DNA of 64,000 bases from the NCBI RefSeq assembly GCF_029360645.1, contig NZ_JARDUA010000003.1:620001-684000 (forward strand). The letters are read 5' to 3'. Origin of the DNA: Pontibacter litorisediminis (GTDB lineage Bacteria; Bacteroidota; Bacteroidia; Cytophagales; Hymenobacteraceae). This document shows positions 36,129-45,375 of this stretch, piece after piece; position 1 is the stretch's first letter; every line of letters starts with the position of its first letter. Below the pieces are notes generated by a model that had not been told where the DNA came from, did no database searches, and saw only the letters and a list, made by a program, of their open reading frames with translations. The position numbers were made by a program, and so were the translations under genes.

Positions 36129-38015
36129 ATGGAAGAAACAAGACTCATGCTGGCAGCTGCCGCCCTTAACCAGACACCAATGGATTGGGACGGAAACCTG
36201 CAGCACATAAAAACTGCCATCACGGAGGCAAAGCAAAGCAACACCCATATCCTGCTCCTGCCCGAACTCTGCATCACCGGCTACGGCTGCGAAGACATGT
36301 TCCTGAGCCCCTGGCTGTCGGAGATGGCCTTCAACCAGTTGCTAACGGTAAAAGAGTGGTGCGACGGGATCACCGTGGCCGTAGGCGTACCCATTTTCCT
36401 GGACGGGAGTGTCTACAACACCGCCTGCGTTATCAAGAACAAGGAAATCTTAGGCTTCACGGCCAAACAGTTTTTGGCCAACGATGGCGTGCACTATGAG
36501 CCGCGTTGGTTCACGCCGTGGCCGGCAAACGAGGTAAAAGAGTTCGAGATGCTGGGCCAGAAGTATAAGATAGGGGACATCATTTATGAGGAGCAGGGCG
36601 TGAAGTATGCCTTTGAGATATGCGAGGATGCCTGGAGGCCGAACCGCCCTGCCGAGCGCCATATGGGCAAAGGCGTGCAGCTTATACTTAACCCCAGCGC
36701 CAGCCACTTTGCCCTGAGCAAAACAGATGTGCGCCACAGGCTGGTGGTGGAGGCCTCCAAGAAATACCAGTGCGCCTACATGTACGCCAACCTGTTGGGC
36801 AACGAAGCTGGCAAGATGATCTACGATGGCGAGGTGCTGATCGCGCAGAACGGAAAGCTGATCCGCCGGAACGACCTGCTCTGCTTCAAGGATGTGGACC
36901 TGGAGTGTGCGGAGGTATGCTTCTCCGCCAACCCCGAGATTGCCGAGGTGATCGAGTATCTGCCGCCGATCGATGAGAACAAGGAACTGATCGCTGCACT
37001 TAGCCTGGCTCTGTTCGACTACATGCGCAAGAGCCGCAGCCGCGGTTTTGTTCTCTCCCTGAGCGGCGGCGCCGACTCCTCGCTTTGCGCCGTGGCCGTG
37101 GCCGAGATGGCACGGCGCGGGGTGGAGAGCATCGGGCTGGAGAACTTCATGGAGAAGGCGCTTCTCTTCTCGGAAGAGGACAAGGCGCAGTTCAGGCAAC
37201 TGCCGCCGGAAGCGGCGCAAAAGGCCATGATGGGCAAACTGCTGACTTGTGCCTACCAGGGCACGATCAACTCCTCGGACGACACTTATACTTCTGCCAG
37301 GGAACTGGCAGAGTCCATCGGTGCTACGTTTTACAACTGGACTATTGACGAGGAGGTGGTTGGTTATACTGCTAAGGTAGAGCATGCCATTGGCCGCAAA
37401 TTGACCTGGCAGCAGGACGATGTGACGCTGCAGAACATACAGGCCCGGGTGCGTGCCCCCGCTATCTGGATGCTGGCCAACATCAGGTACGCCCTGTTGC
37501 TGGCTACCTCTAACCGCAGCGAGGCCTCCGTGGGCTATGCCACCATGGATGGCGATACGGCCGGCAGTATCTCACCGATCGCGGGCATCGACAAGGCATT
37601 CATCCGCCAGTTCCTGGTGTGGGCGCAGCAGGAGTTAGGGTACACTGGTTTGCAGTACGTCAACAACCTGCAGCCGAGCGCAGAGCTTCGCCCGCAGGAA
37701 GAGGCACAAACCGATGAAAAAGACCTGATGCCCTACGAGGTGCTGAACATGATCGAGCGCCTGGCTTTCCACGACCGCTACGCACCGGAGGAGGTTTATG
37801 ACATCTTGCTGGAGCAGAAAGTAGGCACGCCAGAGTTGCTGAAGTCCTGGATCACGAAGTTTTATACTTTGTGGAGCCGCAACCAGTGGAAGCGCGAGCG
37901 CTATGCCCCGGCCTTCCACCTGGATGACTATAACGTGGACCCACGCAGCTGGCTGCGCTTCCCGATCCTGAGCGGCGGCTTTAAGGAGGAGCTGCAGCGG
38001 GTGCAGGCAAAATAA
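36129..38015 (+). CDS. nadE: Glutamine-dependent NAD(+) synthetase
   Basis: Makes NAD from deamido-NAD using ammonia from glutamine. The 628-residue protein joins an N-terminal nitrilase-fold glutaminase with E (LPELCITGYG near 44), K (GFTAKQF near 115) and C (FEICEDAW near 164) to a C-terminal synthetase with the PP-loop SLSGGADSS near 315. The region FMEKALLFSEEDKAQFRQ is the lengthened loop typical of Bacteroidota forms. Start uncertain by six codons (M1 or M7). Confidence 0.95.
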   Translation: MEETRLMLAAAALNQTPMDWDGNLQHIKTAITEAKQSNTHILLLPELCITGYGCEDMFLSPWLSEMAFNQLLTVKEWCDGITVAVGVPIFLDGSVYNTACVIKNKEILGFTAKQFLANDGVHYEPRWFTPWPANEVKEFEMLGQKYKIGDIIYEEQGVKYAFEICEDAWRPNRPAERHMGKGVQLILNPSASHFALSKTDVRHRLVVEASKKYQCAYMYANLLGNEAGKMIYDGEVLIAQNGKLIRRNDLLCFKDVDLECAEVCFSANPEIAEVIEYLPPIDENKELIAALSLALFDYMRKSRSRGFVLSLSGGADSSLCAVAVAEMARRGVESIGLENFMEKALLFSEEDKAQFRQLPPEAAQKAMMGKLLTCAYQGTINSSDDTYTSARELAESIGATFYNWTIDEEVVGYTAKVEHAIGRKLTWQQDDVTLQNIQARVRAPAIWMLANIRYALLLATSNRSEASVGYATMDGDTAGSISPIAGIDKAFIRQFLVWAQQELGYTGLQYVNNLQPSAELRPQEEAQTDEKDLMPYEVLNMIERLAFHDRYAPEEVYDILLEQKVGTPELLKSWITKFYTLWSRNQWKRERYAPAFHLDDYNVDPRSWLRFPILSGGFKEELQRVQAK

Positions 38016-38020
38016 GGACT

Positions 38021-38067
38021 AAGTATTAAAGGGGCGCTACGATAAAGGTATCGCCCCTTTTATACTT
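38021..38067. terminator. Terminator between nadE and the SdpI-like gene, with inverted AAGTATAAAA arms
   Basis: The left arm 38021-38036 (AAGTATTAAAGGGGCG) pairs with 38052-38067 (CGCCCCTTTTATACTT) with one mismatch. This is another inverted pair of the dispersed motif used as a bidirectional terminator. It touches the stop codon of the minus-strand gene. Confidence 0.85.
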
Positions 38068-38396
38068 TACCAATCCCCATACTTCTGCTTCAGATGCTTA
38101 TTGGTCATAAGGATGCTGCCCATCAGCAGCAACAGCATCAGCCCCACCAGTGCCAGCATGCTGGCCGGGGATGCCAACAGCAGAAAGAAGAGCCAGCCAG
38201 CGAGTGTAGAGAGGAAGCCTACGCCTAGCAGCAGACGCGCATAGTAGCGGTTGGCCTCACGCCAGTTTTCCAGGCTGCGCATGGAGTAGTGCGTACGGAA
38301 GCCATAGAACCAATTGATCCGTTTGGGTGGCCTTAACTTTAGTGTCAGGCCGATCAGCAGTACCAGTAGGCCAGGAAGAAGGTGCAGAAACAGCAT
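38067..38396 (-). CDS. SdpI family membrane protein
   Basis: A 109-residue membrane protein with three hydrophobic helices (about 3-20, 55-75 and 80-98) and the SdpI signature stretch PPKRINWFYGFRTHYSM followed by ENWREANRYYAR. The founding member SdpI gives immunity to the SdpC toxin in Bacillus. Single-domain members like this one are widespread and mostly of unknown role. It converges on nadE and is divergent from lgt. Confidence 0.82.
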   Translation of the reverse strand: MLFLHLLPGLLVLLIGLTLKLRPPKRINWFYGFRTHYSMRSLENWREANRYYARLLLGVGFLSTLAGWLFFLLLASPASMLALVGLMLLLLMGSILMTNKHLKQKYGDW

Positions 38397-38477
38397 CTAA
38401 GAAAGTATAAATAGTGAGGCTAGCGGGCGACAGCGGTACAGCGCCAGGGGGCCGTTTTTTCGGTGGCTGATTTATCT

Positions 38478-38485
38478 TACCTTTG
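38478..38485 (+). promoter_or_regulatory. Probable -7 box of lgt promoter
   Basis: TACCTTTG matches TAnnTTTG, 18 bases before the lgt start codon. Confidence 0.6.
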
Positions 38486-38503
38486 TAGGATAACACCACC
38501 CTT

Positions 38504-39343
38504 ATGAACTTACTGAACTACATAACTTGGAACGTTGATCCGGAGATCTTCCATCTCGGCCCCTTAAGCATCCGCTGGTACGGTCTGCTCTTCGCGCTGG
38601 GCTTTATCATCGGGCAACGCATCCTCACCAAAATATACGTAGCCGAGGGCCGCACCGAGGGCGACGTGGATGTGATTACCATTTACATGATTGTGGGTAC
38701 GGTAGTGGGCGCGCGCTTGGGCCATACCTTGTTTTACTCACCAGAGTATTACCTGAGCAACCCCATCGAGATCCTGAAGATTTGGGAGGGCGGGCTGGCC
38801 AGCCATGGCGCCACGATCGGTATCCTGCTGGCATTGTGGTTGTTTAGCCGCAAGTATGAGTTCGACTATATGTGGGTGCTGGACCGCATCGTGATAGTGG
38901 TGGCTTTGGGCGGCGCCTTGATCCGATTGGGCAACCTGATGAACTCGGAGATTTTCGGCCACCCCACCGACCTGCCGTGGGGCTTCATTTTTGAGCGTCA
39001 AAATGAATACTCGCATGTGCCGCGCCACCCCACCCAGCTGTACGAGTCGCTGAGCGTGTTCCTGCTGTTTGTGCTGCTTTACTGGCTCTGGAAGAAGTAT
39101 AAAGGGGCTCTGCCAAGGGGGCTGCTCTTCGGCATATTTGTGACGGCGCTGTTTACTTTCCGCTTCCTGGTAGAGTTTCTCAAAGAGGACCAGGTGGCCA
39201 AAGAGGCGACGATGGCCCTCAACATTGGCCAGTTGCTGAGCATCCCGCTGATAATTGCCGGTTTGTTTATACTTCTCAGGGTATGGCAAAACCCTAAGCC
39301 GGCACTACCAGGCGGCCGGCCGCAGGCAAGCAGCAAAGCTTAA
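38504..39343 (+). CDS. lgt: Prolipoprotein diacylglyceryl transferase
   Basis: Transfers diacylglycerol from phosphatidylglycerol to the lipobox cysteine of prolipoproteins in the inner membrane. The 279-residue protein has seven hydrophobic segments, the SIRWYGLLFALGFIIG start, GGLASHGATIG near 98-108 with the essential His, and RLGNLMNSEIFG near 146-157 with the essential Arg and Asn. The C-terminal tail is Pro-rich and cytoplasmic. Lipoproteins are present in the window, consistent with need. Confidence 0.97.
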   Translation: MNLLNYITWNVDPEIFHLGPLSIRWYGLLFALGFIIGQRILTKIYVAEGRTEGDVDVITIYMIVGTVVGARLGHTLFYSPEYYLSNPIEILKIWEGGLASHGATIGILLALWLFSRKYEFDYMWVLDRIVIVVALGGALIRLGNLMNSEIFGHPTDLPWGFIFERQNEYSHVPRHPTQLYESLSVFLLFVLLYWLWKKYKGALPRGLLFGIFVTALFTFRFLVEFLKEDQVAKEATMALNIGQLLSIPLIIAGLFILLRVWQNPKPALPGGRPQASSKA

Positions 39344-39371
39344 ATAAGTATAAAGTATAAAAGCATCAGAG

Positions 39372-39406
39372 AACCTCCCCTCGGGCAAACCGCAGAAGGG
39401 GAGGTT
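39372..39406 (+). terminator. Intrinsic terminator after lgt
   Basis: A 10-bp perfect stem (39372-39381 with 39397-39406) and a T run. Two overlapping copies of AAGTATAAA lie just before it at 39347-39360. Confidence 0.75.
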
Positions 39407-39414
39407 TTTTCTTG

Positions 39415-40257
39415 CTACAGTGCGTAGCGGTAGAGGTTGCCCCCCTCGCTGGTGATAACCAGCACCCCGTCGCCCTCGAAGGCAACGGCCTCTGTCTGGC
39501 CAGCGCCCTTCAACGAGCGTTTTTCATACTTCCCTTCATAGAACCTGTCCGGGCTACCGAAGTCGCTGAAAAGATGCAGGGCGCCCTCGCTAAGCAGCAC
39601 CACTGTGCCATTGTCCGGACTGATGGCGGCCCCGGTCACCGCTGCCTCCAACCTATGGCTACCGATAAGTTTTGCTTTGTATGTGCCGGCCTGGTCGGGC
39701 ACCTGGTATACTTTGGCTGTTTGGCCGCGCCCGCGGTCTTTGGAGATAATGTAGAGCTTGCCGTCGCTCCAAAAAAGGGCCTCGGAGTCGAAGTTGCGGT
39801 CTTTCTTCTTTGGCGGAAATTCCTTCTGATCCTCATAAGTAAAGCGGATGGCCTGCACCTGCTCCGGCTGGCTAGGGTTTAGTTTGTACACAGCCAGCTC
39901 GCGGCGGTCGTTGTCGTTGTTGCCCGTATCGGCTATGTAGATGTTGCCCGCCCCGTCCTGCGCCAGGTCTTCCCAGTCCACGTTGGGGAGCTTCAGCTGA
40001 ATGGTTTGCTGTATTTTGCCTTTCGTGTTTATTTTATACAGGTTAGGGGCGTTGCCAGCATCGTTGTGCGTGAGGTATTCGCCTTTGGCCAGTACAGCTA
40101 TTCCGGAGCTCTCTTGCAGCTCACCCGAGAGCGGGGCCAGGAGCTGCAGACCGGCGGGGCCCGCGGGAGCTTCCCCAAACAGTGTGTCACGGAAAAAATA
40201 GGTGGCCAGCCCAATGATCGCCAGGAAAATCACCGAAATCTTTATCATTAGCTTCAT
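39415..40257 (-). CDS. Hypothetical secreted or membrane-anchored beta-propeller-like protein
   Basis: A 280-residue protein with an N-terminal hydrophobic anchor or uncleaved signal (about 5-22). The rest is made of repeated beta strands with propeller-like motifs: ESSGIAVLAKGEYLTHNDAGNA, WEDLAQDGAGNIYIADTGNN and DNGTVVLLSEGALHLFS. This resembles SMP-30/SdiA-regulated type propellers. No catalytic site can be named. It converges on lgt. Confidence 0.72.
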   Translation of the reverse strand: MKLMIKISVIFLAIIGLATYFFRDTLFGEAPAGPAGLQLLAPLSGELQESSGIAVLAKGEYLTHNDAGNAPNLYKINTKGKIQQTIQLKLPNVDWEDLAQDGAGNIYIADTGNNDNDRRELAVYKLNPSQPEQVQAIRFTYEDQKEFPPKKKDRNFDSEALFWSDGKLYIISKDRGRGQTAKVYQVPDQAGTYKAKLIGSHRLEAAVTGAAISPDNGTVVLLSEGALHLFSDFGSPDRFYEGKYEKRSLKGAGQTEAVAFEGDGVLVITSEGGNLYRYAL

Positions 40258-40372
40258 GTTGTAAAAAATGGTGCGGTGCTAGTATTAACGGGAAGTGCCG
40301 ACACACGTTAAGACAAAAAAATATAAAAACGCACGTGTTCCGGGTGCGTGCCTGTTATAAGAGCTAAAGCAA

Positions 40373-40771
40373 ATGGAAATCAGTAAGATAAAGGAGACCT
40401 GCCTGTATGTGAGGGACCTGGGGGCAAGCAAGGACTTTTACCACCACAAGCTCGGACTCCCGGTGATTGGGGAGGTAGAGGGGCGGCATGTGTTTTTCCG
40501 GGCGGGGGCGTCGGTGCTGCTGTGCTTCAACCCCGAAGCCTCCAAAGTAAGCAAGAGCCTGCCGCCACACTTCGGGTCGGGGCAGCTACACCTGGCCTTT
40601 GAGGTAGGGAGGGAGCAGTATGAGCCCTGGAAGCAGAAGGTGCAGGAACTTGGGATTGCCATAGAGCAGGAGTTTGACTGGGGCGGCGGCTTTCTGTCGT
40701 TTTACTTCCGCGACCCTGACGAGCACCTGCTGGAGGTGGTGATGGAGGGCATGTGGGAGCGGGGAGGGTGA
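40373..40771 (+). CDS. VOC (glyoxalase/bleomycin-resistance) superfamily protein
   Basis: A 132-residue protein with two beta-alpha-beta-beta-beta modules: KIKETCLYVRDLGASKDFYHHKLGLPV at the start and LSFYFRDPDEHLLEVV near the end. Candidate metal ligands are H70-type and E residues of the family (QLHLAFEV and LLEVV). The substrate is unknown. It stands alone. Confidence 0.88.
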   Translation: MEISKIKETCLYVRDLGASKDFYHHKLGLPVIGEVEGRHVFFRAGASVLLCFNPEASKVSKSLPPHFGSGQLHLAFEVGREQYEPWKQKVQELGIAIEQEFDWGGGFLSFYFRDPDEHLLEVVMEGMWERGG

Positions 40772-40875
40772 TTGTTGTCGTAACGGAGAACTGCCGGGTG
40801 TTGATTTTCTTTTATACTTTATTTAATTAACTTGGAAATTCTCAAGCACCCTCCAAACCCATAGCTCTCCCCTCA

Positions 40876-42090
40876 ATGCTCAGTAGCCACGACAATTTAT
40901 TTAAAGACCTGGAAGCGGTAAGGCAGATTCCGGTTGTGCCCACCATGCTTAAAGTGATTTGTCAAACCACAGACATGGGCTTTGCTGCCGTTGCGCGGGT
41001 AACCCAGGACAGGTGGCTGGCCTGCAGCGTGAGAGATGAGGTACAGTTTGGCTTGGAGGAGGGAGGAGAGCTAAAGGTGGAGACCACGCTTTGCAACGAG
41101 ATCAGGGACCACCGTGAGCCGGTGGTGATCGACTGTGTTGATGAGGATCCCGTGTACAAGCATCACCATACCCCCAGCATCTACGGGTTGCAAAGCTACA
41201 TCTCTGTTCCCATTATACTTAAAAACGGTGCTTTTTTCGGAACACTTTGTGCGATTGATGCTAAACCGGCCAAGGTGAACAATGACAAGGTGATAGGCAT
41301 GTTCACCATGTTCGCCGAGTTGCTGGCCTTTCACCTGCAGAGTCTGGATTTGCTGGAGCGTAGCCAGACGGCAACTGCTGTGCTACATGATAGGAACAAG
41401 GCTTTAACGCAGGAGAACTTTGATCTGGAGAACTTTGTGTACACCGCCTCCCACGACCTGAAGTCCCCTGTAGCCAACATAGAATACCTGCTGGATGAAC
41501 TGGCGGAAGTTATAGGCAGGGAAAAGCCGGACAAAGAAGAAGTCAGGCAGGTAATAGGTATGATGCGGTCTTCTCTGAAACGCTTTGCTGTAACGGTAAA
41601 AGACCTTACCACCATTGTGGAGGTTGATAAGAACAGCGATAGGGAGGATGTGGAAGAAATAAACCTTCATGAGGTAGTGGAGCAGGTAAAGCATGACCTC
41701 AGTAGCCTGATAGTATCCTCTGACGCCAGAATAAAGGTGGATTGTGAGAGGGAGTTAGGCATCAGCTTCTCCAAAAAGAACTTTAAGAGCATCATCTATA
41801 ACCTTCTTAACAATGCCATCAAGTATAGATCACCGGAAAGAACACCGGAGGTACTGCTAAAGATGGCCAGTGTTGATGGGAAAGTGCTCCTGTCCGTTTC
41901 GGATAATGGCATGGGGATTCCGGTTGATAAACAGGACAAGGTGTTTACTATGTTCAAGCGCTTTCATGACCATGTGGAAGGGAGTGGCCTTGGGTTGTAC
42001 ATCGTAAAAAGAATCCTGGATAACAGCAAAAAGGAGATCCGGTTAGAGAGCACTTTGGAGAAAGGCACCACCTTTACGATCACCTTCTAG
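40876..42090 (+). CDS. GAF-domain sensor histidine kinase
   Basis: A 404-residue soluble kinase with an N-terminal GAF domain (about 15-155), a dimerisation/phosphoacceptor helix with H193 in YTASHDLKSPV, and an ATP-binding HATPase domain (about 290-404) with the N box LLNNAIKYR, G1 DNGMGIP and G2 GSGLGLYIVK. No membrane helix is present, so it senses a cytoplasmic signal. No response regulator is adjacent, so it is an orphan kinase. A TATACTTTA box lies upstream near 40812. Confidence 0.93.
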   Translation: MLSSHDNLFKDLEAVRQIPVVPTMLKVICQTTDMGFAAVARVTQDRWLACSVRDEVQFGLEEGGELKVETTLCNEIRDHREPVVIDCVDEDPVYKHHHTPSIYGLQSYISVPIILKNGAFFGTLCAIDAKPAKVNNDKVIGMFTMFAELLAFHLQSLDLLERSQTATAVLHDRNKALTQENFDLENFVYTASHDLKSPVANIEYLLDELAEVIGREKPDKEEVRQVIGMMRSSLKRFAVTVKDLTTIVEVDKNSDREDVEEINLHEVVEQVKHDLSSLIVSSDARIKVDCERELGISFSKKNFKSIIYNLLNNAIKYRSPERTPEVLLKMASVDGKVLLSVSDNGMGIPVDKQDKVFTMFKRFHDHVEGSGLGLYIVKRILDNSKKEIRLESTLEKGTTFTITF

Positions 42091-42099
42091 CATTTTCCT

Positions 42100-42747
42100 T
42101 TACAGCTCCCTGTCCACCAGCGCCAGCGTTTCCGGGTGCAAGGTATGGCCGCCATCAAACGTATAAACCCTTGGGGTGATGTGTAGCTCCTGCATCAGTT
42201 GCTGCTTGCGCTGCAGGGTTTCCGGCGTGATGAACTCGTCTTGCGTGCCATACACCATAGCTACGGGCAAATTGGCAAAAGCGGCCTTTCCGGCGGCAAA
42301 GTCTATATCTTCGGGAAAGGAGGCGGCCCAGAGAACGAGGCGGTGCACGGGCACCTGCTGCGTGGCCAGCCAGCGGCTAACCGTGGCGCCGCCCTGCGAA
42401 AAACCAAGCACCGTCACGCGCACGTCCTGCGGCAACTGGCGCAGCTGCTCCTGCAGCAGCAGATTCAGGTAGCTGGCCTGGTCATCAATTTCAGACAACC
42501 TGTCCTCCTTGGTCATCCAGGTGGCGCCCACCCGGCCCGAGAACCTCTCCAGGTAAAACCGCGACAGCGCCTCGGGGGCCACTACCAGCGTCTGCCCGTT
42601 GTCCAGCACACTGAAGTGCCGCAGAAAGAAGCGCGCCAGCTGCCCGTAACCGTGGCACACGATCCAAAGGTCTTTGATGTTTTCTGAAGGTGTGCCCAGG
42701 GTATAGTAACGGGCGGTGCGGGGTACGGTAAGGCTGTGTTCGATCAT
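42100..42747 (-). CDS. Phospholipase/carboxylesterase-like alpha/beta hydrolase
   Basis: A 215-residue serine hydrolase with the nucleophile elbow GFSQGG near 113-118, the Asp in VYGTQDEFIT near 169 and the His in FDGGHTLHPE near 200. It is closest to the phospholipase/carboxylesterase (YpfH/Est) group. Substrate unknown. It converges with the histidine kinase gene (9-bp gap). Confidence 0.87.
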   Translation of the reverse strand: MIEHSLTVPRTARYYTLGTPSENIKDLWIVCHGYGQLARFFLRHFSVLDNGQTLVVAPEALSRFYLERFSGRVGATWMTKEDRLSEIDDQASYLNLLLQEQLRQLPQDVRVTVLGFSQGGATVSRWLATQQVPVHRLVLWAASFPEDIDFAAGKAAFANLPVAMVYGTQDEFITPETLQRKQQLMQELHITPRVYTFDGGHTLHPETLALVDREL

Positions 42748-42902
42748 GGCTCAAAGATAGGCACATTCGGGTTTATATGCCTGCTGTCTGTGCACCTGGT
42801 CGCGTCCTAAGTACAACGTATGCCTGCTCCTCCGGGCGAGTCGAGTTCGTGATCCAACGTCCTGTAAAGGCACAAACTGCCTCCTAACCTCTCTCCAACT
42901 TT

Positions 42903-43385
42903 CTAGAGGCTGTCCGGCGTGAACTGGAAGGGCAGCAGGTCGCTAACAGATCTAAAGCGGTAAAACTTGCCATCAGCGGCCTGCAGCAGTACCGGTATCG
43001 GCTCTTGCTGCTTAAACTCGTACTCCGACATTACCTGGCGGCAGGCACCACAGGGCATGGAGGGAAGAAAGTCCTGCTCCTGACGGCGGCGCGCGGTTAC
43101 GGCCAATAGTTTTATCCTGGCTTTGGGGTGATGCGCACTCAGGGCAAAAAGGGCGGTGCGCTCGGCGCAAAGCCCGGAAGGATAAGCGGCATTTTCCTGG
43201 TTGCTGCCTTTAAACAGGGTGCCGTCTTCCAGCAGCAGGGCAGCGCCCACCAGAAAGTTGGAGTAGGGGGCATAGGCGTCGTTGGCCGCCTCCTGGGCAA
43301 GTTGCATCGCTTGCTGCTCCTCCGGCGTCAGTTCCTGAGGCTCCAGCACATCCACACTAATCTCTATATTCAGTTTACTTGCCAT
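42903..43385 (-). CDS. cdd: Cytidine deaminase
   Basis: Deaminates cytidine and deoxycytidine in pyrimidine salvage. The 160-residue tetrameric type has the zinc site CAERTALF (ligand Cys plus catalytic Glu) near 74-81 and PCGACRQVM near 110-118. The N-terminal 35 residues are slightly longer than in small CDAs but usual for Bacteroidota. Confidence 0.95.
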   Translation of the reverse strand: MASKLNIEISVDVLEPQELTPEEQQAMQLAQEAANDAYAPYSNFLVGAALLLEDGTLFKGSNQENAAYPSGLCAERTALFALSAHHPKARIKLLAVTARRRQEQDFLPSMPCGACRQVMSEYEFKQQEPIPVLLQAADGKFYRFRSVSDLLPFQFTPDSL

Positions 43386-43513
43386 TTCGTATTAAGTAGG
43401 TTCAAAAAACGGAAAAGGGCTATAAATTTAAGGTAATATTCTGATAAAACCATACTTAACCTTTGCCTTGCACCATGTAATTTCTAACTTATGGGCAAAC
43501 CCGAAACCCTACT

Positions 43514-44863
43514 ATGAAAAAGATCCTGCTACTAGGGGCTGGCCGCTCCGCCTCGTCGCTCATCAAATACCTTTTCGACCATGCCACCGCAGAGCACTGG
43601 CACATCACCATTGGCGATATTTCGGTAACGCACCTGGCGCCGCTGGTAGAGCCGATCTCCTTTGCCGAAACGATCACTTTTAACGTGCATAACTCCGAAC
43701 AGCGCGCAAAGGAAGTGGGCAAAGCTGATCTGGTGATCTCGCTGCTGCCGGCCATTTTTCATATCGAGGTGGCGCGGGAGTGCCTGAAGCAGAAAAAACA
43801 CCTGATCACGGCCAGCTACGTATCGCCGGACTTTCTGGCGCTGCATGCGGAGGCACAGCAGAAGAACCTGACCGTGCTGATGGAGTCGGGCCTGGACCCG
43901 GGCATCGACCACATGTCGGCCATGCGCGTGATCAGAAGTATAAAAGATGCGGGCGGCAAGCTCACGTCCTTTAAATCGTACACGGGCGGCTTGGTCGCCC
44001 CTGAATCAGATAACAACCCCTGGAACTATAAGTTTACCTGGAACCCGCGCAACGTGGTGCTGGCAGGGCAGGGCACGGCCAAATATATCAAGGAAGGGCA
44101 GTACAAGTATATCCCGTACCACAAGCTGTTCCAGCGCACGGATGAATTCTACGTGGGAGGCTACGGCCATTTTGAAGGCTATGCCAACCGCGACTCCCTG
44201 AGCTACCGTGAACCCTACGGCTTGCTTGATATTCCCACCATGCTGCGCGGCACGCTGCGCCGCAAAGGCTACTGCGAGGCCTGGAACGTGTTCGTGCAGC
44301 TCGGCCTGACAGACGATAGCTATACCCTGGATGGTTCGGAGCGCATGACGTACCGCACCTTTGTGGAATCCTTTTTACCGCCTGCCGCCACTCCTGAGCA
44401 AAGCATGGCCGAGCGCGTGGGGTTATACTTGGGTATGCCTGCGGGGAGCGAGGTGCTGCAGAAACTGGAATGGCTGGGCCTGTTTGAGGAAACGCCTGTT
44501 GGCTTGGAGGCTGCCACGCCAGCGCAAATTCTGGAGAAGATCCTGAAGGAGAAGCTCTGCCTGGCGCCCGGCGATAAGGACATGATCGTGATGCAGCACC
44601 AGTTCGGGTATGAACTGAACAGCGAACTGCGCGAGATCACCTCTACCTTGGTGGTGCTGGGCGAAGACGAGGTGCAGACGGCCATGGCCAAAACCGTAGG
44701 TTTACCGGTGGGCATACTGGCCAAGCTGCTGCTCCAAGGCAAGATCACGCACCGCGGCGTGGTGATCCCAATCCACCCGGAGCTGTACGAGCCGGTGCTG
44801 GCAGAGCTGGAGGAGTATGGTATCCGCTTTGTGGAGACGGAAAGGGTAGTGGAGCGGAGATAG
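43514..44863 (+). CDS. Saccharopine dehydrogenase family protein
   Basis: A 449-residue NAD(P)-dependent enzyme. It begins with the Rossmann motif LLLGAGRSASSLIKYL (5-20). The large substrate domain contains MESGLDPGIDHMSAMRVI near 122-139 and the PESDNNPWNYKFTWNPRN stretch near 162-179, both typical of saccharopine reductase/dehydrogenase (LYS9-type) proteins. A role in lysine metabolism is likely but not proven. It stands alone. Confidence 0.88.
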   Translation: MKKILLLGAGRSASSLIKYLFDHATAEHWHITIGDISVTHLAPLVEPISFAETITFNVHNSEQRAKEVGKADLVISLLPAIFHIEVARECLKQKKHLITASYVSPDFLALHAEAQQKNLTVLMESGLDPGIDHMSAMRVIRSIKDAGGKLTSFKSYTGGLVAPESDNNPWNYKFTWNPRNVVLAGQGTAKYIKEGQYKYIPYHKLFQRTDEFYVGGYGHFEGYANRDSLSYREPYGLLDIPTMLRGTLRRKGYCEAWNVFVQLGLTDDSYTLDGSERMTYRTFVESFLPPAATPEQSMAERVGLYLGMPAGSEVLQKLEWLGLFEETPVGLEAATPAQILEKILKEKLCLAPGDKDMIVMQHQFGYELNSELREITSTLVVLGEDEVQTAMAKTVGLPVGILAKLLLQGKITHRGVVIPIHPELYEPVLAELEEYGIRFVETERVVERR

Positions 44864-44942
44864 GCAGCTGCATTAAAATCATTGCTAACAAAGAAGCAGG
44901 TGAGGGTTTGTTCCTTGCCTGTTCTGTTTTAACCTTACAAGA

Positions 44943-45329
44943 ATGGATAACGAATCGCGCCAGCGGCAAATCATAGAAGACTACATCCAGGCCTATAACA
45001 CTTTCGACGTGGCCGGAATGGTAAAAAACCTGCATCCGGATATCGTTTTTGAGAATATTTCTGACGGTGCCACCAACCTGAGGATACAAGGTATTTCCGG
45101 TTTCCGGCAGCAGGCGGAGAATGCGGCGCAGTACTTCCGGGAGCGGGAGCAGCGGGTAAAGAGTCTCCGCTTTCAGGACGGCGTGGCCGAGGTGGCCATT
45201 GCTTACGAGGGCACGGTGGCCGTAGACCTGCCCAATGGCATGCAGGCGGGCGACAAGGTAAGTATGGAGGGCAAGTCCCTTTTCCACTTCTCCGGCGATA
45301 AGATCATCAAACTGCAGGATATCAGTTGA
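44943..45329 (+). CDS. SnoaL/NTF2-like family protein
   Basis: A 128-residue cone-shaped fold protein: an initial helix RQRQIIEDYIQAYNTFDVAGMVKNLHPDI (written here in part: YIQAYNTFDVAGM) followed by curved beta strands. Active-site residues vary in this superfamily, so function is open. A weak hairpin CTCGCAG/CTGCGAG (45341-45366) separates it from the convergent methyltransferase. Confidence 0.78.
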   Translation: MDNESRQRQIIEDYIQAYNTFDVAGMVKNLHPDIVFENISDGATNLRIQGISGFRQQAENAAQYFREREQRVKSLRFQDGVAEVAIAYEGTVAVDLPNGMQAGDKVSMEGKSLFHFSGDKIIKLQDIS

Positions 45330-45375
45330 TGCCTGACAGCCTCGCAGTGTCTGGAGGTGCTGCGAGCGCCTGCTG

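Noticed and set aside
36450..37385. Minus-strand frame of 311 codons opposite nadE
   Set aside because: Shadow of the nadE reading frame; no recognisable domain.
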